Below, piece by piece: positions 50,514 to 59,195 of a stretch of DNA of 64,000 nucleotides (its first letter is position 1; every line of letters starts with the position of its first letter). A program made the position numbers and the translations under genes. Origin of the DNA: Alteromonas_F sp964429915 (lineage in GTDB: Bacteria; Pseudomonadota; Gammaproteobacteria; Enterobacterales; Alteromonadaceae); NCBI GenBank assembly GCA_964429915.1, contig CAYSDZ010000016.1:1-64000 (forward strand), read 5' to 3'. The notes under the pieces were generated by a model. That model was not told where the DNA came from and searched no databases. It saw nothing but the letters and a program-made list of their open reading frames with translations.

Positions 50514-53417
50514 CTACAGTCTGTAACGTAAACCTACAAAAAAGCGCGGTCCAGAGTACTCAATTCTATTAAACGCATCGTCTACAACGCGTCGTTCAAC
50601 ATAAGGTTCATTTGTTAAATTAAGTGCTTGTACGCGAGCCGTTAAATTTTTATTTACAGTGTAAGCAATGTCTACGTCTAACGATTCTTGGCCAATGACG
50701 TAGCGATTCGTTTGCCCTAAATTATTACCAAAAGGCTTTAGATATTCAGAACGGTAACGATACTGCATGCGAGCTGAGATAGGGCCTTTTTCCCAATACA
50801 TTTGCGCTGAAACCGTATCTTCAGATAACCCGGGCACATTGCCAGGTTCGATACTGGGAAGCACGCTATCTGATATGTTACTACCTGCCTCAGGCGTTTC
50901 AAAATTTGAATTAGCATAGTTGTAATTAAGCACAACACCCAAGCCATCAAACGGAGCGGGAAGATGCGTAAACTTGTGTTGAACGGTCAGTTCTAACCCT
51001 GTGATATTTGAAGATTCATCCACAATTGTCGGTCTGCCATCAACATTAACGTTAATAGTTTGCCCACTCACAATCACTGGCTCAATTGCACTTTGAGCAG
51101 CGATACGCGCATCGAATGTTTTGTAATACACCGCTGCTGAAAGTAAGGTATCTTCGCCAAAGAAGTAACTTAAGCTCAAATCAAGATTATCAGATTCTAG
51201 TGCTTCTAAGAACGGGTTACCAATAGCAGTTACGTTGCCCTCAAGGGCCTCTTCAATACTTGTGAATTGGTCGTCACTGTCTGCACCTAAACCTCGAATA
51301 TCACGCGCTGCTCCATAGAACCATAAGTCGGGTCTTGAAATGGCTGAGTAAGCGGCAAACCTTAGTTGAACGTCGTCAGTTAAACCGAAATTAACGTTCA
51401 AACTAGGTAGTGTGTTTGAATAGTCATTGGTAAACAGATTCGATTCGGGGTCGTTATTTTCCGTAAACGAAATTGTACCGTCGTCTGCAGTGACAACTGA
51501 TAAGGATGTTCGGGTGCCAATTGAGCTAATATCCGTGGTGACGTATCGAATGCCGACATTGCCATCGACCGTTACATTCCCCCATTCAGTAGAAAATGCG
51601 GCCATTGCATAAAAAGAAACAATGTCCTCTTCTAAACGAACATCGCCAGCCGAGACACTGCTAGGATCGACAGCTAAGTCGTCTGGATTATCAATCAGTG
51701 TATTAAACGCACAGCGCGTGTCATAGGTTGCCCATTGAGTAAAGGTTGCGTTGGCGTCATTACCAAAATCAGATTGTGGAAAATCGACACTGCAATTTTC
51801 AGCAACCGCAGCGAGTTGGCTTGCACGTTCTCCGCTCGGTGTATTTCTGCTTGCCGTGTCTTCGTCAAAATTGTTATGGGTTCTTTGTTGAACATTAATG
51901 CCAGCTTTTAAATAGGTAAAAATATCGCTGTCGAGCGCGTAATCAACATCAAACCGTAATCCACGGATCTCGTCGTTGATATCAAAGCGAATATTCCTAG
52001 CCTGACTATCTGCATCAAAAAAGCTCAAGTCTTGAATAGCGGATTGAACATCGAGTGCTGTGCCTTCAGGATCATTAAAGTTATCGTATACAGCCGTTAT
52101 GCTTGGGAAGGCCTCAGAGCCGTTATTTTGGAAGTCATAAAAAAATCGATCGCTTCTAAAACGCGTAAAGGTACGAGTTTGGAAGCGCTTTGTTCCGTTA
52201 AAATAGGTATCAATTTCTACGCCCAGCCGATCACTGACTTGCCAGTCAATATTGAGCCCCACGCCTCTGTAATCTTCGTTTCGTTCTCTAAATTCGCCTA
52301 ACGATGTTATTCGCGATTCACCCGTAAACGAAAGTAAGCCCCCTTGATCATTGAACTGTGGATTAGCAATACGTCTTCGGCCATCATCAAAGACTAAATC
52401 ATGCCTGTCTTCAAAGAAAAATCGTCTGGAAAACTGACCATCTAAATTAATGTCTACATTGGCGTTGGGTTGATATTGAAGAGCAAAAATAGCGGCATCG
52501 CGATCCTCTTCAGAATCGTTTTGACGAAATAAAAATTGGTTTGAAATAAAATAAAAATCGCCGTTTTCAGCAGAGCCTCCATTGGCGAGCGAATTGGAAT
52601 CCCTAAAGCTACAATTGCTGCCTCCATCTACGGCAAAATCTGAGTTACAGTTTCGTAATGTTGCACTGGTATTGAAGCTTTCCTCTGGTGTAGATACATT
52701 GGTTCCTGCATAACCAAAGGCATAACCAAATTTACTGCCATCTTTAAACTCATGACTATTTGTATAAGAAAATGTAGGACGAGTGCCCACGCCATTTTCA
52801 TCATTTAGGCGGTTGTGATAAGGGTTGTAGTTAAGGCGCACTTCAGTTTGAAAGCGTTTTTTGCCGTAATCAATAGGTTTAATGGTTTTAAGATCGATCG
52901 TACCTGCGACGCCACCCTCCAGTAAATCTGCCTTTTGGGCTTTGTACACCACCACGCCATTGACTAGCTCAGAGGGAAACTGAGTAAAAGCAACGCTTCT
53001 GTTTCCTGCACCAGACGAGATAGTACGTCCGTTGACCGTTGAAAAGCCTAAAAACGGGCCTAAGCCCCGAATAGAGATTTCACTTGCGTTGCCTTTAAAC
53101 CTATCGCCTGCTACGCCCGTTATACGCTCCAAGGTTTCCGCTACAGACAGGTCGGGTAGCGTGCCGATATCAGCAGAGGAAAGTGCATCGACAATAGTAT
53201 CGGCACTACGCTTTTCAGCAATGGCATTTCGGTAGGCTTCTGTGACGCCACGTACTTCTATTATTTCAACCGCTGCTGGTTTGCTCTCTGTTTGCTCTTG
53301 AGCATGTGCGTAATGACTTGAAGCCGATAAAAAAGAACCTACTGCTATCGCAACTAGGGAAAATCGACTTGAAATTTTGTCTTTACGCGAAGAAACACGT
53401 TTTATTTGTTCTTTCAT
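50514..53417 (-). CDS. TonB-dependent outer membrane receptor
   Basis: A 967-aa receptor. After a signal peptide (to about residue 40, ASSHYAHAQ) comes a TonB-box-like EIIEVRGV, then the plug domain (SVAETLERITGVAGDRFKG, SIRGLGPFLGFSTVNGR) and a large 22-strand barrel ending in the aromatic-capped GPRFFVGLRYRL. This type in Alteromonadales often takes up oligosaccharides, but the ligand is unknown. The start at 53417 has GTGAGG upstream. Confidence 0.92.
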   Translation of the reverse strand: MKEQIKRVSSRKDKISSRFSLVAIAVGSFLSASSHYAHAQEQTESKPAAVEIIEVRGVTEAYRNAIAEKRSADTIVDALSSADIGTLPDLSVAETLERITGVAGDRFKGNASEISIRGLGPFLGFSTVNGRTISSGAGNRSVAFTQFPSELVNGVVVYKAQKADLLEGGVAGTIDLKTIKPIDYGKKRFQTEVRLNYNPYHNRLNDENGVGTRPTFSYTNSHEFKDGSKFGYAFGYAGTNVSTPEESFNTSATLRNCNSDFAVDGGSNCSFRDSNSLANGGSAENGDFYFISNQFLFRQNDSEEDRDAAIFALQYQPNANVDINLDGQFSRRFFFEDRHDLVFDDGRRRIANPQFNDQGGLLSFTGESRITSLGEFRERNEDYRGVGLNIDWQVSDRLGVEIDTYFNGTKRFQTRTFTRFRSDRFFYDFQNNGSEAFPSITAVYDNFNDPEGTALDVQSAIQDLSFFDADSQARNIRFDINDEIRGLRFDVDYALDSDIFTYLKAGINVQQRTHNNFDEDTASRNTPSGERASQLAAVAENCSVDFPQSDFGNDANATFTQWATYDTRCAFNTLIDNPDDLAVDPSSVSAGDVRLEEDIVSFYAMAAFSTEWGNVTVDGNVGIRYVTTDISSIGTRTSLSVVTADDGTISFTENNDPESNLFTNDYSNTLPSLNVNFGLTDDVQLRFAAYSAISRPDLWFYGAARDIRGLGADSDDQFTSIEEALEGNVTAIGNPFLEALESDNLDLSLSYFFGEDTLLSAAVYYKTFDARIAAQSAIEPVIVSGQTINVNVDGRPTIVDESSNITGLELTVQHKFTHLPAPFDGLGVVLNYNYANSNFETPEAGSNISDSVLPSIEPGNVPGLSEDTVSAQMYWEKGPISARMQYRYRSEYLKPFGNNLGQTNRYVIGQESLDVDIAYTVNKNLTARVQALNLTNEPYVERRVVDDAFNRIEYSGPRFFVGLRYRL

Positions 53418-53655
53418 TTTTGCCTCACAGAGCATTTTATTTTACTAAATTAACTTATACGTAACATTTTTAACTAATTCGTAATTTTATGTCAAGTGGT
53501 AAGGCCAATAAAGCTGCGAAAAATTAAAAGACACATTCCATTGGTCATGCCGCATTACCGAAGTGGGTTTGTGGAGTCAGTACTTTTCTGTTAATTAAAT
53601 ACGGGTATATAATCTAAAATAATAAAAGCAATCTGTGCCAGTATTCGGAGAAAAA

Positions 53656-54843
53656 ATGCCAGACAATCGTAAATTTGATTTTTGTGTTTGTGGGAATGGC
53701 ATGGTGGGGTCTGTTATCACTTTAGCCCTTGCTAAAAGAGGCTTCTCAGTTGCATGGGTAGGGTCGGAAAAACCGAAACCCTATAGTGAACAAGACTTAC
53801 CAGACGTAAGAGTATCTGCGATCTCATTAAGCTCAGTAGCGCTATTAAAAAGTGTCGGAGTCTGGGACTCTATTTCTGCGATGCGGGTAAAACCTTACTC
53901 AAAAATGAGAGTATGGGAAGAAGAGGGGGTCGCCACCCAGTTTAACGCTGATCAAATATATCAAAGCGAACTCGGTTTTTTCGTAGAAAATAGGCTTATA
54001 CAACTCGCCTGTTTAGAAAAAGCAAAAAGCCTTAACAATATATACATTGTGGATCACAATGTTGAATCGGTGTTGCACTATGCTGAGTATGCTAGCGTGA
54101 AACTGGTTAACAATCATAGTATCGACGCTCATTGGGTGATTGGTGCTGAAGGAGTGCAATCGAAAGTGAGAGAAGCGGCAGGAATAGGCACTAAAGCTTG
54201 GCGCTATCAGCAGCAAGCAATGGGGATCATCGTTGAATTGGACGAGCCATCACCCGATGAAACATGGCAGCGGTTTTACCAAACTGGCCCTCGTGCTTTA
54301 TTACCCATGTTTGACTGTTATGCCGCCCTCGTATGGTATGATTCAGGTGAAACGCTGGCAGAACTAGCTAAGTTAAATGATAAGGCGCTGTTGGCGCAGA
54401 TAAAAGAGGCCTTTCCGTCTAGACTGCCGTCTGTTAAGAAAATAATGACTAAAGCTCAGTTTCCGCTTAACCGCATGCACGCAGAGTGTTACGTAAAGCA
54501 CCGAGCGATTTTAGTCGGCGATGCTGCCCATACCGTAAATCCTTTGGCTGGGCAGGGCGTTAATATGGGTTTTTTAGATGTTAAATCGTTGATTTCAGTG
54601 ATTGATGATCACATAACAGAGGGAATAATGTCTACGCGCTTTAGGAGCGCATTGAACTGGCAAATGAATACCGTTCAAAAACAGCGGAATCGCGTTATGA
54701 TGACCGCGCTCGAAGGTATTTATCAAGTGTTTAAATTGCAACATTCGCCTGCAAAAACTCTGCGAAATTTGGGCTTATTCGCAGCAGATAAAAGCAAAGG
54801 TGTGAAAGCGCAAATGATAAAGTTTGCAGCAGGCTTAAGTTAA
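53656..54843 (+). CDS. UbiH/UbiF-family FAD-dependent hydroxylase
   Basis: A 395-aa aromatic-ring hydroxylase of the ubiquinone pathway family. The N-terminal dinucleotide loop is VCGNGMVGSVITLALAKRG, and the FAD ribityl motif is ILVGDAAHTVNPLAGQGVNMG near residue 285. It probably acts in ubiquinone ring hydroxylation; UbiF or UbiH cannot be distinguished here. The start at 53656 is preceded by CGGAG. Confidence 0.88.
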   Translation: MPDNRKFDFCVCGNGMVGSVITLALAKRGFSVAWVGSEKPKPYSEQDLPDVRVSAISLSSVALLKSVGVWDSISAMRVKPYSKMRVWEEEGVATQFNADQIYQSELGFFVENRLIQLACLEKAKSLNNIYIVDHNVESVLHYAEYASVKLVNNHSIDAHWVIGAEGVQSKVREAAGIGTKAWRYQQQAMGIIVELDEPSPDETWQRFYQTGPRALLPMFDCYAALVWYDSGETLAELAKLNDKALLAQIKEAFPSRLPSVKKIMTKAQFPLNRMHAECYVKHRAILVGDAAHTVNPLAGQGVNMGFLDVKSLISVIDDHITEGIMSTRFRSALNWQMNTVQKQRNRVMMTALEGIYQVFKLQHSPAKTLRNLGLFAADKSKGVKAQMIKFAAGLS

Positions 54844-54857
54844 AAATAAGGTATTAC

Positions 54858-55031
54858 ATGACATTAATTATTATTTTGGCGGTGCTGTTCGCCACTTTAG
54901 CTATCGCCGTCACACTGCTTGAAAAATCGTCATTTAGGATGTCAGAGGCTAGCATCGCGAAATGGTCTCGTTGGATTGTGCCCTTAATTGCCATTTCGCT
55001 GCTTATTCAACTAATTAGGATGTTATTTTAA
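54858..55031 (+). CDS. Small two-helix membrane protein, 57 aa
   Basis: Starts 14 bases after the hydroxylase stop, with AAGG seven bases before its ATG. Two hydrophobic segments (LIIILAVLFATLAIAVTLL and WIVPLIAISLLIQLI) are joined by a short polar loop. I do not recognise the family. The tight spacing suggests co-expression with the ubiquinone-type hydroxylase, perhaps as a membrane partner. Confidence 0.6.
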   Translation: MTLIIILAVLFATLAIAVTLLEKSSFRMSEASIAKWSRWIVPLIAISLLIQLIRMLF

Positions 55032-55043
55032 ATTCAATCATGT

Positions 55044-56090
55044 TTAATTTTTTCCGGACAGTTGCTGTGCGTATTTAGAAACACAAGAAGTCTTTTCCAA
55101 ATTTGGGATGTAAGAAGAAAACATTTTTGAATAACGTTTTGTAAATTCAGGTTGTAGAGAATATAAAAGACCTAAGTCCCTCTCAAATCGGTGTTTTGTT
55201 ATTTTAGAAACATCTTTACTAAGGGGCTGCAGTAACTTATCTCTTCTATGGCTATTCACATCCTCTTTAATCCTGCTAACTATATTTAGCGAATCATTTA
55301 TATCATCCTCAGTAAATGATTTGCTGGGATCAAACATTATGTATTCCTCTGACTTATTCTGAGTCGCATCGGATGCTAGTTGCTGTAATCCGTTTATTGA
55401 AAACCTGTTAAGTCCATAGAACGCGTATGCCAACGCCATTTTCACTTGATTTTTTGCATCATTAGAAAAAATCTTTCCATTTTTTTTGTAAAGGCGTTCT
55501 GCCTCAACCATATGGAGAATGACTAATAAATTTAGCGGCTCTCCAGTTAAATCGAAAATCAAACCTTTTTTTGCAATTGAGGTTTGTTTTTTTAAAGGAA
55601 TATCTTCTCTGTTTAGTGCTGCTATAATTGCATGAGGGTTGTCGTTTTCTATGTAAAAATATAAATCCTCCAATGAAGACTCCATGTAAGGCTTGATTAA
55701 TTCAGTTTGTCCCAAATTAATCTCACGGTCCCCATATTTACCAATTATAATATTTCCTTTTGCTGCAGCATCGTCTTCTAATGCTTCATATGCGAAATTT
55801 TTATCTGTAGAATTTAAATCACTATAAACAGAACACCAATCATCCTCATAATCAAAACTATTCTCAACTGCCTCGGTAGCTTTGACCAAAATAGATTCGG
55901 GCTTATCAGTAACCTTTCCAACAGTTTCAATAATATTAGCTTTTTTGCCTTGCTCGTTTGAATATGGAGCATTTTCATGAAGAACAGAGTTTGATATATC
56001 TTTTTTATCACTTTCCAATCTAAATAAAAATATGCTGCCGATCAAGATGACTGTACTGGTGGCTATCGCGAGCGTTGTTTTCTTGTTCAT
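55044..56090 (-). CDS. Hypothetical membrane-anchored protein, 348 aa
   Basis: I do not recognise this gene. An N-terminal membrane segment (LAIATSTVILIGSIFLF, residues 7-23) is followed by a large mainly helical soluble part with a central region rich in leucine/alanine helices and few cysteines. Its base use is more A/T-rich than that of the neighbours. It starts 8 bases after the stop of the upstream Cys-rich gene, so the two probably form a unit. Confidence 0.65.
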   Translation of the reverse strand: MNKKTTLAIATSTVILIGSIFLFRLESDKKDISNSVLHENAPYSNEQGKKANIIETVGKVTDKPESILVKATEAVENSFDYEDDWCSVYSDLNSTDKNFAYEALEDDAAAKGNIIIGKYGDREINLGQTELIKPYMESSLEDLYFYIENDNPHAIIAALNREDIPLKKQTSIAKKGLIFDLTGEPLNLLVILHMVEAERLYKKNGKIFSNDAKNQVKMALAYAFYGLNRFSINGLQQLASDATQNKSEEYIMFDPSKSFTEDDINDSLNIVSRIKEDVNSHRRDKLLQPLSKDVSKITKHRFERDLGLLYSLQPEFTKRYSKMFSSYIPNLEKTSCVSKYAQQLSGKN

Positions 56091-56098
56091 GATTTATT

Positions 56099-56662
56099 TT
56101 ATCTCTTGCCATTGCACTGAGCGACAACACGTGCTGCGTGTTCTACTTCACAATCGGCTATCAGTACGTCACCCACAGCCGCAACTTCTGCTCGGCATTG
56201 CTCCGGACTATTCACAATAAACTCGACGCCAACATCCAGTCCAAGTTTTACGCCACGCATTTCCCTTCCGATATCGCCGCCAATAGTCGCTTTGAAATTA
56301 TGTTTGGGACATGCCATGATTTCCGATGACTTCCATTGAGTGAACCGCTTTATACACCTTTTATTTCTGAGATTTAGGCGTGCTTCACAATCCGCTCTAG
56401 ACTCCTCTTCTTCCTGCTCTTCTGGTTCACCTACTGGGTCTGTAGGATTTTGACTTCCACCAGTGCTCCCGCCTGCACTTTCACCACCACTTCCATTTCC
56501 GACTGTTCCAGGAGCTATTCCAGTACGAGGGATTTTACTACCCTTTACCTCAATACAGTCGTCTGCTTCACAATCATCGTTTGCGTGAGAATCCGATGGA
56601 ACACCATTGATACAGATAATAGATATAAATAAAAAAAATTTTGAAAAATGTTTGAAGGTCGT
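56099..56662 (-). CDS. Cys-rich secreted protein with probable non-standard (ACG) start
   Basis: One open frame runs from 56662 to 56099. No ATG, GTG or TTG lies at its start. Reading from the ACG at 56662 gives MTFKHFSKFFLFISIICING, a good signal peptide cleaved near DSHA, with AAGGA eight bases upstream. The mature part has DDCEADDC, a Gly/Ser-rich stretch (GNGSGGESAGGSTGGS), an acidic EEQEEEE run, and a C-terminal Cys-containing domain (about residues 116-187). An internal ATG at 56317 would give only that last domain. The start codon may have mutated from ATG, or ACG may be used. Confidence 0.5.
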   Translation of the reverse strand, partial: TTFKHFSKFFLFISIICINGVPSDSHANDDCEADDCIEVKGSKIPRTGIAPGTVGNGSGGESAGGSTGGSQNPTDPVGEPEEQEEEESRADCEARLNLRNKRCIKRFTQWKSSEIMACPKHNFKATIGGDIGREMRGVKLGLDVGVEFIVNSPEQCRAEVAAVGDVLIADCEVEHAARVVAQCNGKR

Positions 56663-56833
56663 TGGAAAATTCCTTTTCGATTAATTGACCTAGAATCCTA
56701 ATTAAACGTTGTGTAGTGTCAAATTTCAGGGCAAATAAAAGGCGTTAAGATGTCAAAAAAAAATTACAATACTCAATTGTTTGTATTTACAAGAGTTATG
56801 ATTTCAATAAAATTCTTAAAAGATTTTTCTGCA

Positions 56834-58237
56834 TTAGTCCCAAATTCCTTTTTCAGATTCGCCTTGAATAACACAATCGCCCGCTTTGTAGCTCATTGCT
56901 TTTCCACTTTTCCTTTTTGTGAAATAGTCTCGACTAATCGCGACAACGGTGGGTGTCATTAATACAATCGCAATGACGTTGATGACTGTCATTAATCCTA
57001 ACGCCATGTCAGCCATAGCCCATACTTCAGGTAGCGCTGCTCGGCTTCCCCACATTATCATTGCAAGGTAGCCGAGGGTATAAATAGTGCGTCCTAGTTT
57101 GTTATCAACTTTAAATAGGTGAAGGTTACTTTCGCCATACGCGTAGTTCGCTACTACCGAAGTAAAAGCAAAAATGGTGATGGCGGCTGCAACAAAATGA
57201 CTACCCATTGGCCCCAAATGAGCGCTCATGGCATTTTGCGTTAAGCCAATGCCTTCTACGTTGTCTCCGCTAAAGTCGCCAGCAAGTAAAATAATAAAAG
57301 CCGTGCAGGTACATAAAATAAGCGTGTCGAAAAATACCCCAAACATTTGTACATAGCCTTGTGATACTGGATGGTTAGGGTAGGGAACGGCACTTGCCGC
57401 AGCATGGGGCACACTGCCTGAACCCGCTTCGTTAGAATATAAACCACGCTGAATACCCGCTTTAAGCGCTGCTGCAAAGGTGCCAACTGCTGCTTCTTTT
57501 AAGCCAAACGCACTATTTACAATATCGGCAAGCACACTCGGCAACAGGGAAATGTTTGAAAGAGTAATAAATAGTGCCACGGCAATATAAATGACACCCA
57601 TAAACGGCACAACCCATTCAGAAAAGCGTGCAATCGCCCTCAATCCACCAATGACGATACCGGCCGCCAGACACACAATGGCAAGGCCAGAATAAGTAGT
57701 AGGGATCTGATACGCGTTATTAAGTGCATCGGTGATCGTATTGGCTTGTACAGCACTGAATATAAAGCCATAGCCCATAAATAAGCAAAGTGAAAATAAT
57801 ACGCCTAGCCATTTGTTTTGTAGACCAAGTTGAATGTAATAGGCTGGGCCGCCTCGATATTCGTTGTTATCGTCTTTTACCTTGTAAAGCTGCCCCAAAA
57901 CGCTTTCAGCAAATCCCGTTGCCATGCCCAACAGTGCAATTACCCACATCCAGAACACCGCACCGGGACCACCCATAGATATTGCCAAGGCGACGCCGGC
58001 TAAATTACCGGTTCCGACACGGGCAGATAAACTGGTACACAAAGCTTGGAATGAACTGATCCCCTCTTCGTTGCTTTTGGTTCCCCCTTTAAGCACAGAG
58101 AACATGTGGCCGAAATGCACAAATTGTAAACCCCCTAATCTAATCGTAAACCAAAGGCCGCATACAATGAGCATAACAAGCAGTACTTGCCATTCGCCCC
58201 ATAAAATATTGTTAATGAAGGATACAATCTCAGACAT
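56834..58237 (-). CDS. AGCS-family sodium:alanine/glycine symporter
   Basis: A 467-aa transporter with about ten hydrophobic segments. Family motifs are CTSLSARVGTGNLAGVALAI near the N-terminus, GGPGAVFWMWVIALLGMAT, and the central GLYSNEAGSGSVPHAAA. It imports alanine or glycine with sodium. It stands alone; no regulator is adjacent. Confidence 0.95.
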   Translation of the reverse strand: MSEIVSFINNILWGEWQVLLVMLIVCGLWFTIRLGGLQFVHFGHMFSVLKGGTKSNEEGISSFQALCTSLSARVGTGNLAGVALAISMGGPGAVFWMWVIALLGMATGFAESVLGQLYKVKDDNNEYRGGPAYYIQLGLQNKWLGVLFSLCLFMGYGFIFSAVQANTITDALNNAYQIPTTYSGLAIVCLAAGIVIGGLRAIARFSEWVVPFMGVIYIAVALFITLSNISLLPSVLADIVNSAFGLKEAAVGTFAAALKAGIQRGLYSNEAGSGSVPHAAASAVPYPNHPVSQGYVQMFGVFFDTLILCTCTAFIILLAGDFSGDNVEGIGLTQNAMSAHLGPMGSHFVAAAITIFAFTSVVANYAYGESNLHLFKVDNKLGRTIYTLGYLAMIMWGSRAALPEVWAMADMALGLMTVINVIAIVLMTPTVVAISRDYFTKRKSGKAMSYKAGDCVIQGESEKGIWD

Positions 58238-58516
58238 GGAAGTTTCTTTTTTATTTTTTGTTTATGTTAAGGTTCTAAATCATCGTGTAAAGAGAAACTT
58301 GTGCCGAAAACGGAATTAAGCTCGGCATTCTTATAAATTTAACGTCAATCATAACTGAGCTTCACAGCGCTTTTATGACTGCGTTATACTTGTTCGAAAG
58401 GTTAACCACATTCCTTCTCAAGTAAGCCTTGTTACAAGAACGCTGTGATAGCTCTGAAACGAATATGTTGAGGTGGGACGGGTATAAAACGAATTTTTGC
58501 TTATGGGAATCGGCCC

Positions 58517-59142
58517 ATGGCACATAATATCCCCTACGCTAATGGCATTTTATCGCTTCGTTTCAAGCTTATTGGTAAAATCAAAGTGCTATTGTTATTG
58601 GGTTCTGGGCTACTAGCAGCTGTACCACTAGCAAAACGTAGTCAAGTGAAACTGTAGTGGCCAAATTAACTATGCCACTACAAACACTCTCATTACCAGA
58701 TTTTATCTATTATCAAACGGCTCAGATTAATGCGATCAACAATCAAATTACGCAAGGTAATGAACGGTACCGTAATGCCTTAGCAGCGTTGACTGAAAAG
58801 GCGGATAAAGCCGTTAAACAAAAGACAGACTCAGTTATGAACAAGCCTAAAGCTGGCCCCAGTGGCGAAAGGCATGACTACCTGAGCATTTCATCCTATT
58901 TCTGGCCTGACCCTAACACAGCCACAGGCTTACCTTGGTTGTATAAAGATGGCTAAGTTAACCCAAAAACCCGTGGCAAACACACCGGTCAGCAGCGCGA
59001 ATCTCGATTTTTAAAAAATCTTGATTCCTTAGTTATGGCTTATATTTACACCCAGCGAGACGTGTATGCTGATGCTATGCAGACTCAAATCAATACTTGG
59101 CTTGCCGACTACTTATCCTGCAAGCATTGGCACTGCATGTAA
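58517..59142 (+). pseudogene. Broken alginate-lyase-family (PF05426-type) gene
   Basis: Three successive pieces of one protein. 58517-58657 encodes a signal peptide (GKIKVLLLLGSGLLAAVPLA) ending in a TAG. A shifted frame from 58657 reads LPDFIYYQTAQINAINNQ and then HDYLSISSYFWPDPN, the typical N-terminal signature of alginate-lyase-fold proteins. A TAA at 58954-58956 interrupts it, the same frame continues with VNPKTRGKHTGQQRESRF, and it ends at 59142 after about 165 residues instead of the usual 350-400. Frameshift, nonsense codon and 3' loss indicate decay. Confidence 0.75.
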
Positions 59143-59195
59143 CACAGTGCCAACGTGCGGTACAAAAGCATGTTTACATCGCTGAGGAGAATGTC

